Below, one piece after another: positions 1 through 9,781 of a stretch of 64,000 nt of DNA (positions within the stretch are counted from its first letter, which is position 1; each line of letters begins with the position of its first letter). Both the position numbers and the translations under genes were made by a program. Location: the NCBI GenBank assembly GCA_902706235.1, contig CACSJR010000005.1:186001-250000 (forward strand). The letters run 5' to 3'. A model generated the notes under the pieces. It searched no databases, was not told where the DNA came from, and worked only from the letters and a program-made list of their open reading frames with translations. Source of the DNA: Citrobacter sp. 18056 (lineage in GTDB: Bacteria > Pseudomonadota > Gammaproteobacteria > Enterobacterales > Enterobacteriaceae).

Positions 1-1957
1 GCTGCCGCAGGACCTGAACGCCTCTCAGCGTCAGGAACAGTCGCTGTTGGCACCTGAAATCAAGCTCTCGCAGAAAGACTTTGCCGGTGCGCAAGCGCTG
101 CTCGCTAAGATTGAAGTGGCAAACCTTGATAGCAACCAGCGGGCCCGTTACTGGCAGGATGTGATTGTCGCCCAGCAAGGCCAACCATCGCTGACGCTGC
201 TGCGTGCCCTGATTGCTCAGGAGCCACTGCTGGCTTCCGCGCAGGATAAGCAAAAAAATATTGATGCCACCTGGCAGGCGCTCTCATCCATGACCAAAGA
301 GCAGGCCGCGGCGCTGGTGATTAACGCCGACGAAAACGTGTTGCAGGGTTGGCTGGATCTCCAGCGCGTGTGGTTTGATAACCGTAACGATCCGGACATG
401 ATGAAAGCCGGGATCCAGGACTGGAAAACCCGTTACCCGCAGAACCCTGGCGCGAAAATGCTGCCAACTCAGCTGGTCAACGTGCAGAACTTTAAACCCG
501 CTTCTACCGCGAAAATCGCCCTGTTCTTACCGTTAAACGGTCAGGCGGCAGTGTATGGTCGGACTATTCAGCAGGGCTTTGAAGCCGCTAAGAATGGCAG
601 CGCTGGCGCAGTCAGCGGCAGTGCGGTGCCGGAACAAACGGCGCAGGCGGCATCCGTTCAGGACAGTAACGCCGTAGTGAGCCCTTCCCAGGCAGAAGTG
701 AGCGATTTAACCGCCAGCCAACCGGCGGCGGACGCGCAGGCTCAGCCAGCCATCGGTTCGCAGGCAAGACCGGTACAGGCGCCGGGCACCGGACAGGACG
801 CAGCACCTGCTGCGACTCCGGCCCAACCTGACGTCCAGGCTCCAATCACTCAGCAGCCTGTCAGCACGCCAGCGGCAACAACGCCAGCAGAAACTGCACC
901 TGTCAGCACAGATGCAGCCGCTGCGCCTCAGCCCATCGCGCAGCCAACAGCACAACCCGCAGTAGCCGCTGTTCCGGCGAATCCGTCGGCGAACATTAAG
1001 GTTTACGACACCACTACCGCCCCGCTGGATCAGCTGCTTAATCAGGCTCAGCAGGATGGCGCAACGCTGGTTGTCGGCCCGCTGCTGAAAAATGAAGTGG
1101 AGTCGCTGACCAAGAGCAACACAAGCCTGAACGTGCTGGCGCTCAATGAGCCTGAAAGCGTGCAGAATCGCGCGAACATTTGCTACTTCGCCCTCTCCCC
1201 GGAAGATGAAGCGCGCGATGCGGCGCATCATATTCACGATCAGGGCAAACAGGCGCCACTGGTATTGATTCCACGCAGCGCCTTTGGCGATCGCGTGGCA
1301 AACGCCTTTGCGCAGGAATGGCAAAAAATCGGCGGCGGCGTGGTGCTGGAGCAGAAATTTGGTTCGGTGAATGAACTGCGCGGCAACGTGAACGGCGGCG
1401 GCGGTATTGCCCTGACCGGCAGCCCAATCAGTGCCAGCCTGCCGCAGCAGCAAGCGGTGACTATCGGCGGCCTGACGATCCCGGCGCCACCGAGCGATGC
1501 GCAGATCTCCAGCGGCGGTAAAGTGGATGCGGCGTATATTGTCGCCACGCCGGACGAAATCGCCTACATCAAACCGATGATCGCCATGCGTAACGGCAGC
1601 CAGAGCGGCGCAACGTTATATGCCAGCTCGCGCAGCGCGCAGGGTACCGCAGGCCCGGATTTCCGTCTGGAAATGGACGGCTTACAGTTCAGCGAAATCC
1701 CCATGCTGGCAGGCAGCAACCCGGCATTGATGCAGCAGGCGCTTGGCGCGGTACGTAACGATTACTCACTGGCTCGTCTGTACGCAATGGGCGCTGATGC
1801 CTGGGCGCTGGCGAATCACTTCTCACAGATGCGTCAGGTGCCAGGCTTCGAGCTGAACGGTAACACGGGCGATCTGACCGCCACTCAGGATTGTGTGATC
1901 AACAGGAAGTTGTCATGGCTCAAATACCAGCAGGGACAGATGGTGCCGGCAAACTAA
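1..1957 (+). CDS. lpoA: LpoA, outer-membrane lipoprotein activator of PBP1A (5' end missing)
   Basis: Reading frame is open from base 2, so the signal peptide and lipobox lie outside the window. LpoA sits on the inner face of the outer membrane and reaches through the wall to stimulate PBP1A transpeptidase activity. The visible part begins in the N-terminal TPR-like helical domain and runs through the periplasmic-binding-protein-like C-terminal domain ([52 protein letters not shown]), ending close to the E. coli C terminus. A Pro/Ala/Gln/Thr-rich insert of roughly 130 residues (about bases 595-990) splits the C-terminal domain and is clearly longer than the E. coli one as I recall it. Its last 43 bases overlap yraN. 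Confidence 0.96.
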   Translation, partial: LPQDLNASQRQEQSLLAPEIKLSQKDFAGAQALLAKIEVANLDSNQRARYWQDVIVAQQGQPSLTLLRALIAQEPLLASAQDKQKNIDATWQALSSMTKEQAAALVINADENVLQGWLDLQRVWFDNRNDPDMMKAGIQDWKTRYPQNPGAKMLPTQLVNVQNFKPASTAKIALFLPLNGQAAVYGRTIQQGFEAAKNGSAGAVSGSAVPEQTAQAASVQDSNAVVSPSQAEVSDLTASQPAADAQAQPAIGSQARPVQAPGTGQDAAPAATPAQPDVQAPITQQPVSTPAATTPAETAPVSTDAAAAPQPIAQPTAQPAVAAVPANPSANIKVYDTTTAPLDQLLNQAQQDGATLVVGPLLKNEVESLTKSNTSLNVLALNEPESVQNRANICYFALSPEDEARDAAHHIHDQGKQAPLVLIPRSAFGDRVANAFAQEWQKIGGGVVLEQKFGSVNELRGNVNGGGGIALTGSPISASLPQQQAVTIGGLTIPAPPSDAQISSGGKVDAAYIVATPDEIAYIKPMIAMRNGSQSGATLYASSRSAQGTAGPDFRLEMDGLQFSEIPMLAGSNPALMQQALGAVRNDYSLARLYAMGADAWALANHFSQMRQVPGFELNGNTGDLTATQDCVINRKLSWLKYQQGQMVPAN

Positions 1958-2304
1958 GTCGGAAGCAGACCGGTGACGCGTGGGAACAGGAAGCGCGTCG
2001 CTGGCTGGAACGCAAAGGACTGCGCTTTATCGCCGCCAATGTGCGTTCGCGCGGCGGCGAAATCGACCTGATAATGAAAGACGGTGCGGTAACGGTGTTT
2101 GTTGAAGTCCGTTATCGCAGCAGCGCGCAGTATGGCGGCGCAACCGCCAGTGTGACACGCAGCAAACAAACAAAATTATTACAGACGGCGCGCTTGTGGC
2201 TTGCCCGCCACAACGGGAGTTTTGAGACTACGGATTGTCGGTTCGATGTGATAGCCTTCACCGGTAGTCAGATCGAATGGTTAACAAACGCCTTTGGCGA
2301 ATAG
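1915..2304 (+). CDS. yraN: YraN, UPF0102 nuclease-fold protein
   Basis: A 129-residue member of the UPF0102 family, which has a Holliday-junction-resolvase-like PD-(D/E)XK fold but no settled function. The core acidic residues are visible as GGEID (Glu49, Asp51) and FVEVR (Glu64), followed by the conserved SVTRSKQ and LLQTARLWL segments. The start ATG is preceded by AGGAAG at 1904-1909; an upstream in-frame TTG would give eight extra residues without a better ribosome binding site. It begins inside the 3' end of lpoA and is followed by diaA, an arrangement that suggests translational coupling in one operon. Confidence 0.9.
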   Translation: MAQIPAGTDGAGKLSRKQTGDAWEQEARRWLERKGLRFIAANVRSRGGEIDLIMKDGAVTVFVEVRYRSSAQYGGATASVTRSKQTKLLQTARLWLARHNGSFETTDCRFDVIAFTGSQIEWLTNAFGE

Positions 2305-2330
2305 CGTCACTCAAGAATTTAAGGGACATC

Positions 2331-2921
2331 GTGCTCGACAGAATCAAAGCCTGCTTTACGGAAAGCATTCAGACCCAAATCGCAGCAGCAGAAGCGCTTC
2401 CGGACGCTATTTCCCGGGCCGCCATGACGCTGGTGCAGTCCTTACTTAACGGCAACAAAATCCTCTGTTGTGGCAACGGCACGTCAGCCGCCAACGCACA
2501 GCATTTTGCTGCCTGCATGATTAACCGTTTTGAAACAGAACGCCCTGGTTTACCTGCCATTGCACTTAATACCGATAATGTGGTCTTAACGGCGATTGCA
2601 AACGATCGTCTTCACGATGAAGTGTATGCAAAACAGGTACGTGCGCTGGGTCATGCGGGTGACGTGCTGCTGGCAATATCCACGCGCGGAAACAGCCGCG
2701 ATATCGTCAAAGCGGTCGAAGCCGCTGTGACGCGCGATATGACTATCGTGGCATTGACGGGCTATGACGGGGGAGAGCTGGCTGGCCTGTTGGGCCCGCA
2801 AGATGTGGAAATCCGCATCCCCTCACACCGTGGCGCGCGCATTCAGGAGATGCACATGCTGACGGTTAACTGTTTATGCGATCTGATTGATAACACCCTT
2901 TTCCCACACCAGGACGATTAA
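2331..2921 (+). CDS. diaA: DiaA, DnaA initiator-associating SIS-domain protein
   Basis: DiaA forms a homotetramer that binds DnaA domain I and promotes assembly of DnaA on oriC, keeping initiation synchronous. The 196-residue product is nearly identical to E. coli DiaA and is mostly a single sugar-isomerase (SIS) domain ([25 protein letters not shown]). The start is a GTG preceded by AAGGGA at 2321-2326; an upstream in-frame ATG (2277) would add 18 residues not found in the family and lies within yraN. Ten bases separate it from dolP. Confidence 0.94.
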   Translation: MLDRIKACFTESIQTQIAAAEALPDAISRAAMTLVQSLLNGNKILCCGNGTSAANAQHFAACMINRFETERPGLPAIALNTDNVVLTAIANDRLHDEVYAKQVRALGHAGDVLLAISTRGNSRDIVKAVEAAVTRDMTIVALTGYDGGELAGLLGPQDVEIRIPSHRGARIQEMHMLTVNCLCDLIDNTLFPHQDD

Positions 2922-2930
2922 GGAGTACTC

Positions 2931-3506
2931 ATGAAGGCATTTTCGCCCCTCGCGGTCCTTATTTCCGCGCTGCTGCTTCAGGGATGCGTTGCTGCGGCAG
3001 TGGTCGGTACGGCTGCGGTCGGCACTAAGGCCGCCACGGATCCACGCACAGTGGGCACGCAGGTCGATGACAGCACGCTGGAACTGCGCGTTAATAGCGC
3101 CCTGAACAAAGATGAACAACTGAAGAAAGAAGCGCGCGTGAACGTTATGGCCTGGCAAGGTAAAGTCCTGCTGACCGGCCAGGCACCGTCTACTGATTTG
3201 GCATCGCAGGCCAAGCAGATAGCGATGGGTGTCGACGGCACGACGGAAGTGTTTAACGAAATCCGTCAGGGCCAGCCGATTGGGCTGGGCACCGCGTCTT
3301 CAGACACCTGGATTACCACCAAAGTCCGTTCGCAGATGTTGGGCAGCGACCAGGTGAAATCCTCTGCAGTGAAAGTCACAACCGAAAACGGTGAAGTGTT
3401 CCTGATGGGGACATTGACCGACCGTGAAGGCAAAGCCGCGGCGGATATCGCCAGCCGCGTCAGCGGCGTGAAACACGTCACTACCGCCTTTACCTTCATC
3501 CAGTAA
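2931..3506 (+). CDS. dolP: DolP (YraP), dual-BON-domain outer-membrane lipoprotein
   Basis: A periplasm-facing lipoprotein needed for outer-membrane integrity; it binds anionic phospholipid and localises to the division site. A signal peptide ends in the lipobox LLQGC with the lipidated cysteine at residue 19. Two BON domains follow (about residues 47-115 and 125-191). Length (191) equals the E. coli protein. It is preceded by AAGGAG and followed directly by a terminator shared with the convergent yraQ. In E. coli it belongs to the sigma-E regulon, but I could not identify a sigma-E promoter here. Confidence 0.94.
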   Translation: MKAFSPLAVLISALLLQGCVAAAVVGTAAVGTKAATDPRTVGTQVDDSTLELRVNSALNKDEQLKKEARVNVMAWQGKVLLTGQAPSTDLASQAKQIAMGVDGTTEVFNEIRQGQPIGLGTASSDTWITTKVRSQMLGSDQVKSSAVKVTTENGEVFLMGTLTDREGKAAADIASRVSGVKHVTTAFTFIQ

Positions 3507-3511
3507 AGACC

Positions 3512-3537
3512 AGGCCCGGCACCTGCCGGGCCTTTTT
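3512..3537 (+). terminator. dolP terminator
   Basis: Perfect 10-bp stem AGGCCCGGCA/TGCCGGGCCT with a two-base loop and a T5 tract. It abuts the stop codon of convergent yraQ, so it may also slow antisense transcription. Confidence 0.85.
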
Positions 3538-4576
3538 ATATCAACGCTATCCCGCCGGTTATCACCCCACTCAACACCACCAGTCCACCCGACAGCCACA
3601 AGGCTTTAGCCGGGAATGCTTGACGCAGCATGACCAGTGACGGAAGACTGAGTGCAGGCAGCGTAATCAGTAACGCCAGCCCTGGCGCTACGCCCATTCC
3701 AGTGAGCATCATGGTCTGAACAATCGGGATTTCCGCCGCCGTCGGAATGACAAACAAACAGCCCGCCACCGCCATCGCAATCACCCAAAACAGCGTGTTG
3801 CCGACGATGCCATCCGCATGAGGGAACAGCCAGACCCGGGCCGCACCGAGAATAAGCACTGCAATGATGTACACCGGGATGGTGTTCCAGAACAGCGTCC
3901 ACAAGGCTTTAACCCAGCGGGAGAAGAACGGTGCGGAATCGGTCTCTGTCGGCATATCAACCGGAACCGACTCGGCGCTGGCCGGCTCTTTCACCCATTT
4001 TTGAACCAGCGTTGCGACCATCAGCACCGTCGCTAAACCGGCCACCAGTCGAATCAACGTGAACTGCCACCCGAGCACAAAGCCCATGAACACCAGCGTC
4101 GCCGGGTTCAGCAATGGGTTTCCCAGCCAGAAAGCCAGCGCACCGCCCATGGAGACCTGCTGACGGCGCATTCCCGCCGCCACCGGTGCGGCGCAGCAGG
4201 TACACATCATTCCGGGAAGAGAAAAGAGCGTGCCGAGCAGCGTGCCGCGAAAACGCGGTTGTCCGAGTGTACGCAACAGCCAGTCGCGCGGGATCAGCAC
4301 CTGAATCAGCGAGCCGAGCAAGACACCCAGCACCGCGGCTTTCCAGACCGCAAGAAAGTAGACCGTCGCGTAATCCAGCGCGGCCTGCCACGGGCTGTCT
4401 GCCGCCTGCGCCAGAATCGATTTACCGATGTTGTGCGTATCCGCTGCGGTGAATGCTTTGCCGTAATACGGCTGCCATTTCACATACCAGAGGCCGACGA
4501 TGACGACGAGGAAAAAAAGTGCAGGCTTCCACCACGCCAGTGGGGAAGATGCCTGTGAGGAAGACTGACCAGCCAT
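3536..4576 (-). CDS. yraQ: YraQ, DUF318-type membrane permease
   Basis: A 346-residue polytopic inner-membrane protein of the UPF0718/DUF318 permease family, which is related to the arsenical efflux protein ArsP; the substrate of YraQ itself is unknown. A C-T-C-C motif (Cys125, 127 and 128) sits at the start of a membrane segment in PGMMCTCCAAPVAAGMR and is the probable metal or thiol site. A long hydrophilic loop around residues 200-225 separates two halves with similar hydrophobic pattern. It lies 39 bases downstream of yraR on the same strand. Confidence 0.88.
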   Translation of the reverse strand: MAGQSSSQASSPLAWWKPALFFLVVIVGLWYVKWQPYYGKAFTAADTHNIGKSILAQAADSPWQAALDYATVYFLAVWKAAVLGVLLGSLIQVLIPRDWLLRTLGQPRFRGTLLGTLFSLPGMMCTCCAAPVAAGMRRQQVSMGGALAFWLGNPLLNPATLVFMGFVLGWQFTLIRLVAGLATVLMVATLVQKWVKEPASAESVPVDMPTETDSAPFFSRWVKALWTLFWNTIPVYIIAVLILGAARVWLFPHADGIVGNTLFWVIAMAVAGCLFVIPTAAEIPIVQTMMLTGMGVAPGLALLITLPALSLPSLVMLRQAFPAKALWLSGGLVVLSGVITGGIALI

Positions 4577-4615
4577 ACCATGCTCCAGGAAGGAAAAACG
4601 ATGTGACGCAGGATG

Positions 4616-5263
4616 TTACGCCTGGCCCGCCGCCATTTCACGTAATTTTGCTGAGGTGATGATGTTCACCCCCTGTTTTGCGGGTGAGAACGCATCTATC
4701 AGCATGGCTTTGGCGACGTCGCGTGCGTCGATGGATTTCCAGTTTCCGGGCAAAAACGCAAACAGCGGCGCCATCAGCGATTCATTCAGGCGTCGATTTT
4801 CCCTGTCGCCCAGCAGCATTGACGGACGCGCAATGGTGAGATGCGACCAGTTCTGCGCGATCAACGCCTCTTCCATTTCGCCCTTCACGCGATTGTAGAA
4901 AAACGGCGACCGGGCGTTTGCGCCGATTGCGCTGACCACCAGCATGTGGCGTGCGCCCAGCCGCTGGCCGGTGAGCGCGGTATCGACCACCAGCGTGTAA
5001 TCGGCATGCACGAACGTCTCTTTGCTGCCAGCTTCACGCCTGGTGGTGCCGAGGCAGCAAAACACGATATCTACCGGGGAAGTGACCGTTGCCAGCGCAT
5101 CCGTGAGTTGCGGATCGTGAGGGTTAATCACACCGTCGGGCACCTCTTGCAACGGGCGGCGGGTGGCGGCGGTAATCTGCGTGATGCGCGGCTCCAGCGT
5201 CATCATCCGCAGTAAGTGCCCACCAACCAAACCAGTCGCACCCGTAATCAATACGTGACTCAT
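4616..5263 (-). CDS. yraR: YraR, NAD(P)-binding Rossmann-fold protein
   Basis: An atypical short-chain dehydrogenase/NmrA-like protein of 215 residues with the nucleotide-binding glycine motif GATGLVGG at residues 8-15 and the [10 protein letters not shown] segment typical of the group. Function is unknown. The ATG is preceded by a purine-rich stretch and the gene is the first of a two-gene unit with yraQ, divergent from yhbO across about 125 bases. Confidence 0.88.
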   Translation of the reverse strand: MSHVLITGATGLVGGHLLRMMTLEPRITQITAATRRPLQEVPDGVINPHDPQLTDALATVTSPVDIVFCCLGTTRREAGSKETFVHADYTLVVDTALTGQRLGARHMLVVSAIGANARSPFFYNRVKGEMEEALIAQNWSHLTIARPSMLLGDRENRRLNESLMAPLFAFLPGNWKSIDARDVAKAMLIDAFSPAKQGVNIITSAKLREMAAGQA

Positions 5264-5388
5264 AGGAACCCCTTTGCAGATTTATCCGTATGGTGAATGT
5301 CGGTGTATGAACCAGACTTAATATTCTGAGTCATTATCGACCATTACTGGAGAATTTACGTCTCTGAAACCAAAACAACGGAGGAAAC

Positions 5389-5907
5389 ATGAGCAAGAAA
5401 ATTGCAGTCCTGATTACCGACGAGTTTGAAGATTCAGAGTTTGCCTCGCCTGCCGCAGAGTTCAAAAAAGCGGGCCATCAGGTTATCACCATCGAAAAAC
5501 AGGCCGGTAAAACGGTCAAAGGTAAGAAAGGCGAAACCAGCGTCACCATTGATAAATCCATCGATGAATCGCGTCCCGCTGACTTCGATGCCCTGCTGCT
5601 TCCCGGCGGCTATTCGCCTGACCAGCTGCGCGGTGACGAGCGTTTTGTCACCTTCACCCGCGACTTTATTAACAGCGGCAAACCGGTCTTTGCCATCTGC
5701 CACGGCCCGCAGCTTTTAATCAGCGCGGATGTCATTCGTGGGCGCAAATTGACCGCCGTAAAACCGATTGTGATGGACGTTAAAAACGCGGGCGGTGATT
5801 TTTACGATCAGGAAGTGGTTGTGGATAAAGATCAGCTGGTAACCAGTCGGACACCGGATGATCTTCCGGCGTTTAACCGCGAAGCGTTACGCCTGCTCGG
5901 CGTCTGA
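5389..5907 (+). CDS. yhbO: YhbO, DJ-1/PfpI-family stress protein
   Basis: Cytoplasmic DJ-1/PfpI protein implicated in protection from reactive aldehydes and oxidative, acid and heat stress; reported as a deglycase/glyoxalase, an assignment that is debated. At 172 residues it has the usual family length. The nucleophile Cys104 stands in the elbow [10 protein letters not shown], and a conserved acidic residue precedes it near the N terminus ([10 protein letters not shown]). The ATG follows GGAGG. The last 21 bases overlap the end of convergent yhbP. Confidence 0.93.
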   Translation: MSKKIAVLITDEFEDSEFASPAAEFKKAGHQVITIEKQAGKTVKGKKGETSVTIDKSIDESRPADFDALLLPGGYSPDQLRGDERFVTFTRDFINSGKPVFAICHGPQLLISADVIRGRKLTAVKPIVMDVKNAGGDFYDQEVVVDKDQLVTSRTPDDLPAFNREALRLLGV

Positions 5908-6330
5908 CCCGCGTAACCATTTCAGTTTCTTACCAAATCCCAGGGTGTTGTCCGTGAATTTCAGTTCATCAAGACGAATTTCCCACACCGGGGCGGGCAT
6001 CATTTTGGCGACGGGAAAACGGCGGTTATAGCGCTGACGAGCATTTTCGCTTTCCTCTCCGGAAAGCAGACGGATTTCACCGCGAAACTGCACGCCACGA
6101 ATTAACGCCACCATTTTGGGCTGGCCATTGACGGTGCCTGCAACGGGTGCGCAATGGCCGCTCATTTGCGCGTGGCGGGTGGTTTCTTCGCTAAGAAGGT
6201 AGAAAGCGACCTTTTCACGGTCGTAGAGATAAAATGCACAAGCAGCCCACAACTCGCCGTCCTTCGCTACGCTCCAGCTGACAACATGCTGTTTTTCCAG
6301 CCATCGACTGATAGCGGCCAGTGACTCCAT
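5887..6330 (-). CDS. yhbP: YhbP, UPF0306 split-barrel flavin-binding-like protein
   Basis: A 147-residue protein of the UPF0306 family, which shares the split-barrel fold of pyridoxamine-phosphate oxidase-like flavoproteins. Its biochemical role is not established. It is divergent from yhbQ (52 bases apart) and its 3' end overlaps yhbO tail to tail. Confidence 0.87.
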   Translation of the reverse strand: MESLAAISRWLEKQHVVSWSVAKDGELWAACAFYLYDREKVAFYLLSEETTRHAQMSGHCAPVAGTVNGQPKMVALIRGVQFRGEIRLLSGEESENARQRYNRRFPVAKMMPAPVWEIRLDELKFTDNTLGFGKKLKWLRGSDAEQA

Positions 6331-6382
6331 TTTTGCTCTCCCGCGTGCTATGGTGCGCTCACCTTAACACAGGAGCCGGAAC

Positions 6383-6667
6383 GTGTGCTGGTTTGTCTAT
6401 TTGATTCGAAGCCCTGATAACCGTCTCTATACAGGCATTACAACCGACGTTGAACGCCGTCTGGCGCAGCATCAGAGCGGTAAGGGTGCGAAAGCATTAC
6501 GGGGAAAGGGAGAACTGGCGATCGCCTTCTCCAGAGAGGTTGGTGACCGCTCACTTGCATTACGCGTGGAATATCAGATTAAACAGCTGACGAAGCGCCA
6601 CAAAGAGCGCCTCGTCGCCGGGGATGCCTCGTTTGAAGCGCTGCTGGAGCGCCTCAGAGACGATTAA
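6383..6667 (+). CDS. yhbQ: YhbQ, GIY-YIG-domain protein
   Basis: A stand-alone GIY-YIG domain of 94 residues: [17 protein letters not shown] carries the two signature strands and [10 protein letters not shown] the conserved arginine helix. E. coli YhbQ has been linked to DNA and RNA nuclease activity, but its role is unsettled. Start is a GTG preceded by AGGAG at 6371-6375. The last 14 bases overlap convergent yhbS. Confidence 0.88.
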   Translation: MCWFVYLIRSPDNRLYTGITTDVERRLAQHQSGKGAKALRGKGELAIAFSREVGDRSLALRVEYQIKQLTKRHKERLVAGDASFEALLERLRDD

Positions 6668-7157
6668 AGTGGTCGCAGTATTCTACCTGGCCGTGCACGC
6701 CGTTCAGCGCGTCATCCGCCAGCGGGCGCAGTTGGAACGCAGCTTCAGTACCCGGCCAACGGCAGCGTAAATCATAACGGGCCGCCGGTTGAAAGCCCAG
6801 TTTACCGTACAGTGCCGGGTCGCCAAGCGTGACAACGGCGGCATAGCCGAACTCGTTCAGTGAATCGAGCCCTTCGTAGACCAGCTGGCGGCCAATGCCC
6901 TGCCCCTGATATGCTTTATCAACGGCCAGCGGCGCCAGTCCGACCCACTGCAACTCTTCGCCTTCGATGCTTACCGGACTGAAGGCAACATAGCCGACAA
7001 CCCGTCCTTCGTCATCCGTGGCGACCAGACCCAATGTAATCAGGCCATCTTCCCGCAGGGATTGCACCAATTCAGCTTCACCGTCGCTCTCAAACGAACG
7101 GCGCAGCAGGGCATCAATGCCCGGTGCGTCTATCCCAATTTCCACTCGAATCAGCAT
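6654..7157 (-). CDS. yhbS: YhbS, GNAT-family N-acetyltransferase
   Basis: A 167-residue GCN5-related acetyltransferase. The acetyl-CoA pyrophosphate loop is seen as [12 protein letters not shown] (about residues 84-95), followed by [11 protein letters not shown] typical of this subfamily. The substrate is not known; in E. coli it has been reported as a post-transcriptional target of a small RNA. Its first codons overlap the end of ubiT by seven bases, so the two are probably translated from one message. Confidence 0.88.
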   Translation of the reverse strand: MLIRVEIGIDAPGIDALLRRSFESDGEAELVQSLREDGLITLGLVATDDEGRVVGYVAFSPVSIEGEELQWVGLAPLAVDKAYQGQGIGRQLVYEGLDSLNEFGYAAVVTLGDPALYGKLGFQPAARYDLRCRWPGTEAAFQLRPLADDALNGVHGQVEYCDHFNRL

Positions 7158-7675
7158 GGCTCACCTACCGATGTGTGTCTGGTTTGTGACGGGTTCTGCT
7201 GCCCCGCCTCAACAAAGTCCGCCAGTTGCAGCAGCATGATACGCAATGCCTTTGGCATCTGCTCAAGCTCAATGGCGTCCATCAGGTTTTTGACGTACAG
7301 CCCTAATTCCGTGTCACCCTCAATCACTAAGCGGCGCTGGAAAAAGAGCGTATCCGGATCCTGCTTGCGTGCCGCAATCATCAGCAAATCGCTGGCGTCT
7401 GCGCTGAAGCTCACATCGGCATCTGCGGAATCGCTGACAATCAGGCGGTCATTTTCTACGGAGGTGAACCAGCGCAGGCCAATATCGCGCACATCAATGC
7501 TTAACCAACGGCCTTCCAGAAAATCCAGTTCGCCTTCCGCTAACGCCTGGCGGAACTGCCAGCTTAGCACCTGTTCCAGTACCTGACGTTTTAAGGCGAA
7601 CGGGGTGACTTTCACCGGGACGCTCATCAGAGTCGGGCCCATCTGTACCAGGCGTGAACGCAGTTTATCCAACAC
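7151..7675 (-). CDS. ubiT: UbiT, SCP2-domain accessory factor of anaerobic ubiquinone synthesis
   Basis: UbiT carries an SCP2 lipid-binding domain and acts with UbiU and UbiV in the oxygen-independent ubiquinone pathway, as the counterpart of aerobic UbiJ. The 174-residue product follows E. coli UbiT/YhbT throughout (VSFSADASDLLMIA, KQDPDTLFFQRRL, GDTELGLYVKNLMD). The start is a GTG with GAGGGAG about eight bases upstream. It is divergent from ubiU across a 218-base region that holds a candidate FNR-type site. Confidence 0.93.
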   Translation of the reverse strand: MLDKLRSRLVQMGPTLMSVPVKVTPFALKRQVLEQVLSWQFRQALAEGELDFLEGRWLSIDVRDIGLRWFTSVENDRLIVSDSADADVSFSADASDLLMIAARKQDPDTLFFQRRLVIEGDTELGLYVKNLMDAIELEQMPKALRIMLLQLADFVEAGQQNPSQTRHTSVGEPC

Positions 7676-7795
7676 GAGCTTTACTCCCTCAATGCAATAG
7701 TCCGGTTATTCTGCCACAACCGCGAAACAACATAGCGGCGTAAATCAACAATTCTGTAAGAGGCTATGCCGCATTATTGGCAGCATCATTCCGCT

Positions 7796-7838
7796 TTTAA
7801 CTGCCTCAAATCAAAAATAGTCGACGATGGGTTAACTA
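7796..7838 (+). promoter_or_regulatory. candidate FNR-type site and -10 upstream of ubiUV
   Basis: TTTAACTGCCTCAA at 7796-7809 matches 7 of 10 specified bases of the FNR palindrome TTGATnnnnATCAA. A -10-like TAACTA lies at 7833-7838, which would place the site near -42, the class II position. Anaerobic control of ubiUV would make biological sense. The half-site match is imperfect, so this is a suggestion. Confidence 0.4.
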
Positions 7839-7893
7839 AAATCCCAGTTCGTTAACAATCGCGGCCCTGCGGGTCGCTGCCTCAGGAAATATT

Positions 7894-8889
7894 ATGGAGC
7901 TGCTCTGCCCTGCCGGAAACCTCCCGGCGCTTAAGGCGGCCATCGAAAACGGTGCCGACGCGGTATACATCGGACTGAAAGATGACACCAACGCCCGTCA
8001 TTTTGCCGGCCTTAACTTTACCGAAAAAAAACTGCAGGAAGCGGTCAGCTTTGTACATCAGCACCGCCGGAAGCTACATATCGCCATCAATACTTTTGCG
8101 CATCCAGACGGTTATGTTCGCTGGCAGCGCGCGGTGGATATGGCCGCACAGCTCGGTGCCGATGCGCTGATCCTCGCGGATATCGCGATGCTGGAGTACG
8201 CCGCCGAGCGCTATCCGCACATTGAGCGTCACGTTTCCGTGCAGGCTTCTGCGACCAATGAAGAGGCGATTCGCTTCTATCATCGTAACTTTGACGTCGC
8301 CCGCGTGGTGCTGCCCCGCGTGTTATCTATCCATCAGGTTAAGCAACTGGCGCGCACCACGCCAGTTCCGCTGGAAGTATTTGCCTTTGGCAGCCTGTGT
8401 ATTATGGCTGAAGGCCGTTGTTTTCTCTCCTCCTGGTTAACGGGGGAGTCACCGAATACGGTGGGTGCGTGTTCTCCGGCGAAGTACGTGCGCTGGCAGC
8501 AAACGCCGCAGGGGTTGGAGTCTCGCCTCAACAATGTACTGATTGACCGTTATCAGGACGGTGAAAATGCCGGTTATCCGACGCTGTGCAAAGGTCGGTA
8601 CATGGTCGACGGGCAACGCTTTCACGTGCTCGAAGAGCCGACCAGCCTCAATACGCTGGAACTGCTGCCGGAACTGCTCGCGGCAAACATTGCGTCGGTG
8701 AAAATCGAAGGCCGCCAGCGCAGCCCGGCGTATGTCAGCCAGGTGGCGAAGGTGTGGCGTCAGGCCATTGACCGCTGCATGGCCGACCCGCAAAACTTTG
8801 TGCCGCAATCCGCCTGGATGGACACGCTCGGCGCGATGTCCGAAGGCACCCAGACCACGCTTGGTGCATATCACCGTAAATGGCAGTAA
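7894..8889 (+). CDS. ubiU: UbiU, U32-family Fe-S protein of O2-independent ubiquinone hydroxylation
   Basis: UbiU pairs with UbiV and, using prephenate rather than O2 as the hydroxyl source, supports hydroxylation of the ubiquinone ring under anoxia. The four cysteines that ligate the 4Fe-4S cluster in E. coli are all present at the same positions: Cys169, 176, 193 and 232. The peptidase-U32-like barrel begins with ELLCPAGNLPALKAAIENGADAVY-type sequence. ATG follows AGGAAATATT. ubiV starts eight bases after its stop, which fits formation of a UbiUV heterodimer from one message. Confidence 0.96.
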   Translation: MELLCPAGNLPALKAAIENGADAVYIGLKDDTNARHFAGLNFTEKKLQEAVSFVHQHRRKLHIAINTFAHPDGYVRWQRAVDMAAQLGADALILADIAMLEYAAERYPHIERHVSVQASATNEEAIRFYHRNFDVARVVLPRVLSIHQVKQLARTTPVPLEVFAFGSLCIMAEGRCFLSSWLTGESPNTVGACSPAKYVRWQQTPQGLESRLNNVLIDRYQDGENAGYPTLCKGRYMVDGQRFHVLEEPTSLNTLELLPELLAANIASVKIEGRQRSPAYVSQVAKVWRQAIDRCMADPQNFVPQSAWMDTLGAMSEGTQTTLGAYHRKWQ

Positions 8890-8897
8890 GGAACGTG

Positions 8898-9776
8898 ATG
8901 AAATATTCATTAGGGCCAGTGCTCTATTATTGGTCAAAAGAGACACTGGAAGACTTTTACCAGCAGGCAGCCCACAGCAGTGCCGATACCATTTATCTCG
9001 GTGAAGCAGTGTGCAGCAAACGTCGCGCTACCAAAGTGGGCGACTGGCTGGATATGGCGAAAAGCCTGGCGGGCGCCGGCAAACAGGTCGTGCTGTCGAC
9101 GCTGGCGCTGGTTCAGGCCTCTTCCGAACTCAATGAGCTGAAACGCTACGTTGATAATGGGGATTTCTTGATTGAGGCCAGCGACCTTGGCGTGGTGAAC
9201 CTGTGTGCCGATCGTAATCTGCCGTTCGTCGCTGGACACGCCCTGAACTGCTATAACGCCGTGACCCTACGCCTGTTGCAAAAACAGGGCATGATGCGCT
9301 GGTGTATGCCAGTCGAGCTTTCCCGTGACTGGCTGGTGAACATGCTCAAACAATGCGAAGAACTGGGCATTCGCAATAAGTTTGAAGTGGAAGTTTTGAG
9401 CTACGGCCACCTGCCACTGGCGTACTCCGCCCGCTGCTTTACCGCCCGCTCGGAAGACAAGCCGAAGGACGAGTGCGAAACCTGCTGCATCAAATACCCT
9501 AACGGGCGCGATATGCTGTCACAGGAAAATCAGCAGGTGTTTGTGCTGAACGGCATTCAGACCATGAGTGGCTACGTTTACAACCTCGGCAATGAGCTGA
9601 AATCGATGGACGGCCTGGTGGATATGGTTCGCTTGTCACCGATGGACACCGATACCTTCGCGATGATTGATGCCTTCCGCGCCAATGAAAACGGTGCCGC
9701 TCCGCTCGCGCTCGAAGCGCACAGCGACTGTAACGGCTACTGGAAACGTCTGGCTGGACTCGAACTGCAGGCATAA
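8898..9776 (+). CDS. ubiV: UbiV, U32-family Fe-S partner of UbiU
   Basis: The second half of the UbiUV complex. The cluster cysteines known from E. coli are conserved: Cys39, 180, 193 and 197, with an additional Cys196. Start chosen at the ATG that gives MKYSLGP (292 residues, the E. coli length) with AAGGA at 8888-8892; an in-frame upstream ATG (8880) would add six residues inside ubiU. No U-tract terminator follows; the next 130 bases form the structured element described separately. Confidence 0.96.
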   Translation: MKYSLGPVLYYWSKETLEDFYQQAAHSSADTIYLGEAVCSKRRATKVGDWLDMAKSLAGAGKQVVLSTLALVQASSELNELKRYVDNGDFLIEASDLGVVNLCADRNLPFVAGHALNCYNAVTLRLLQKQGMMRWCMPVELSRDWLVNMLKQCEELGIRNKFEVEVLSYGHLPLAYSARCFTARSEDKPKDECETCCIKYPNGRDMLSQENQQVFVLNGIQTMSGYVYNLGNELKSMDGLVDMVRLSPMDTDTFAMIDAFRANENGAAPLALEAHSDCNGYWKRLAGLELQA

Positions 9777-9781
9777 AAAAA

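Noticed and set aside
707-1453. 248-codon - strand frame opposite lpoA
   Set aside because: Antisense of the GC-rich low-complexity region and neighbouring domain; composition is typical of a shadow frame.
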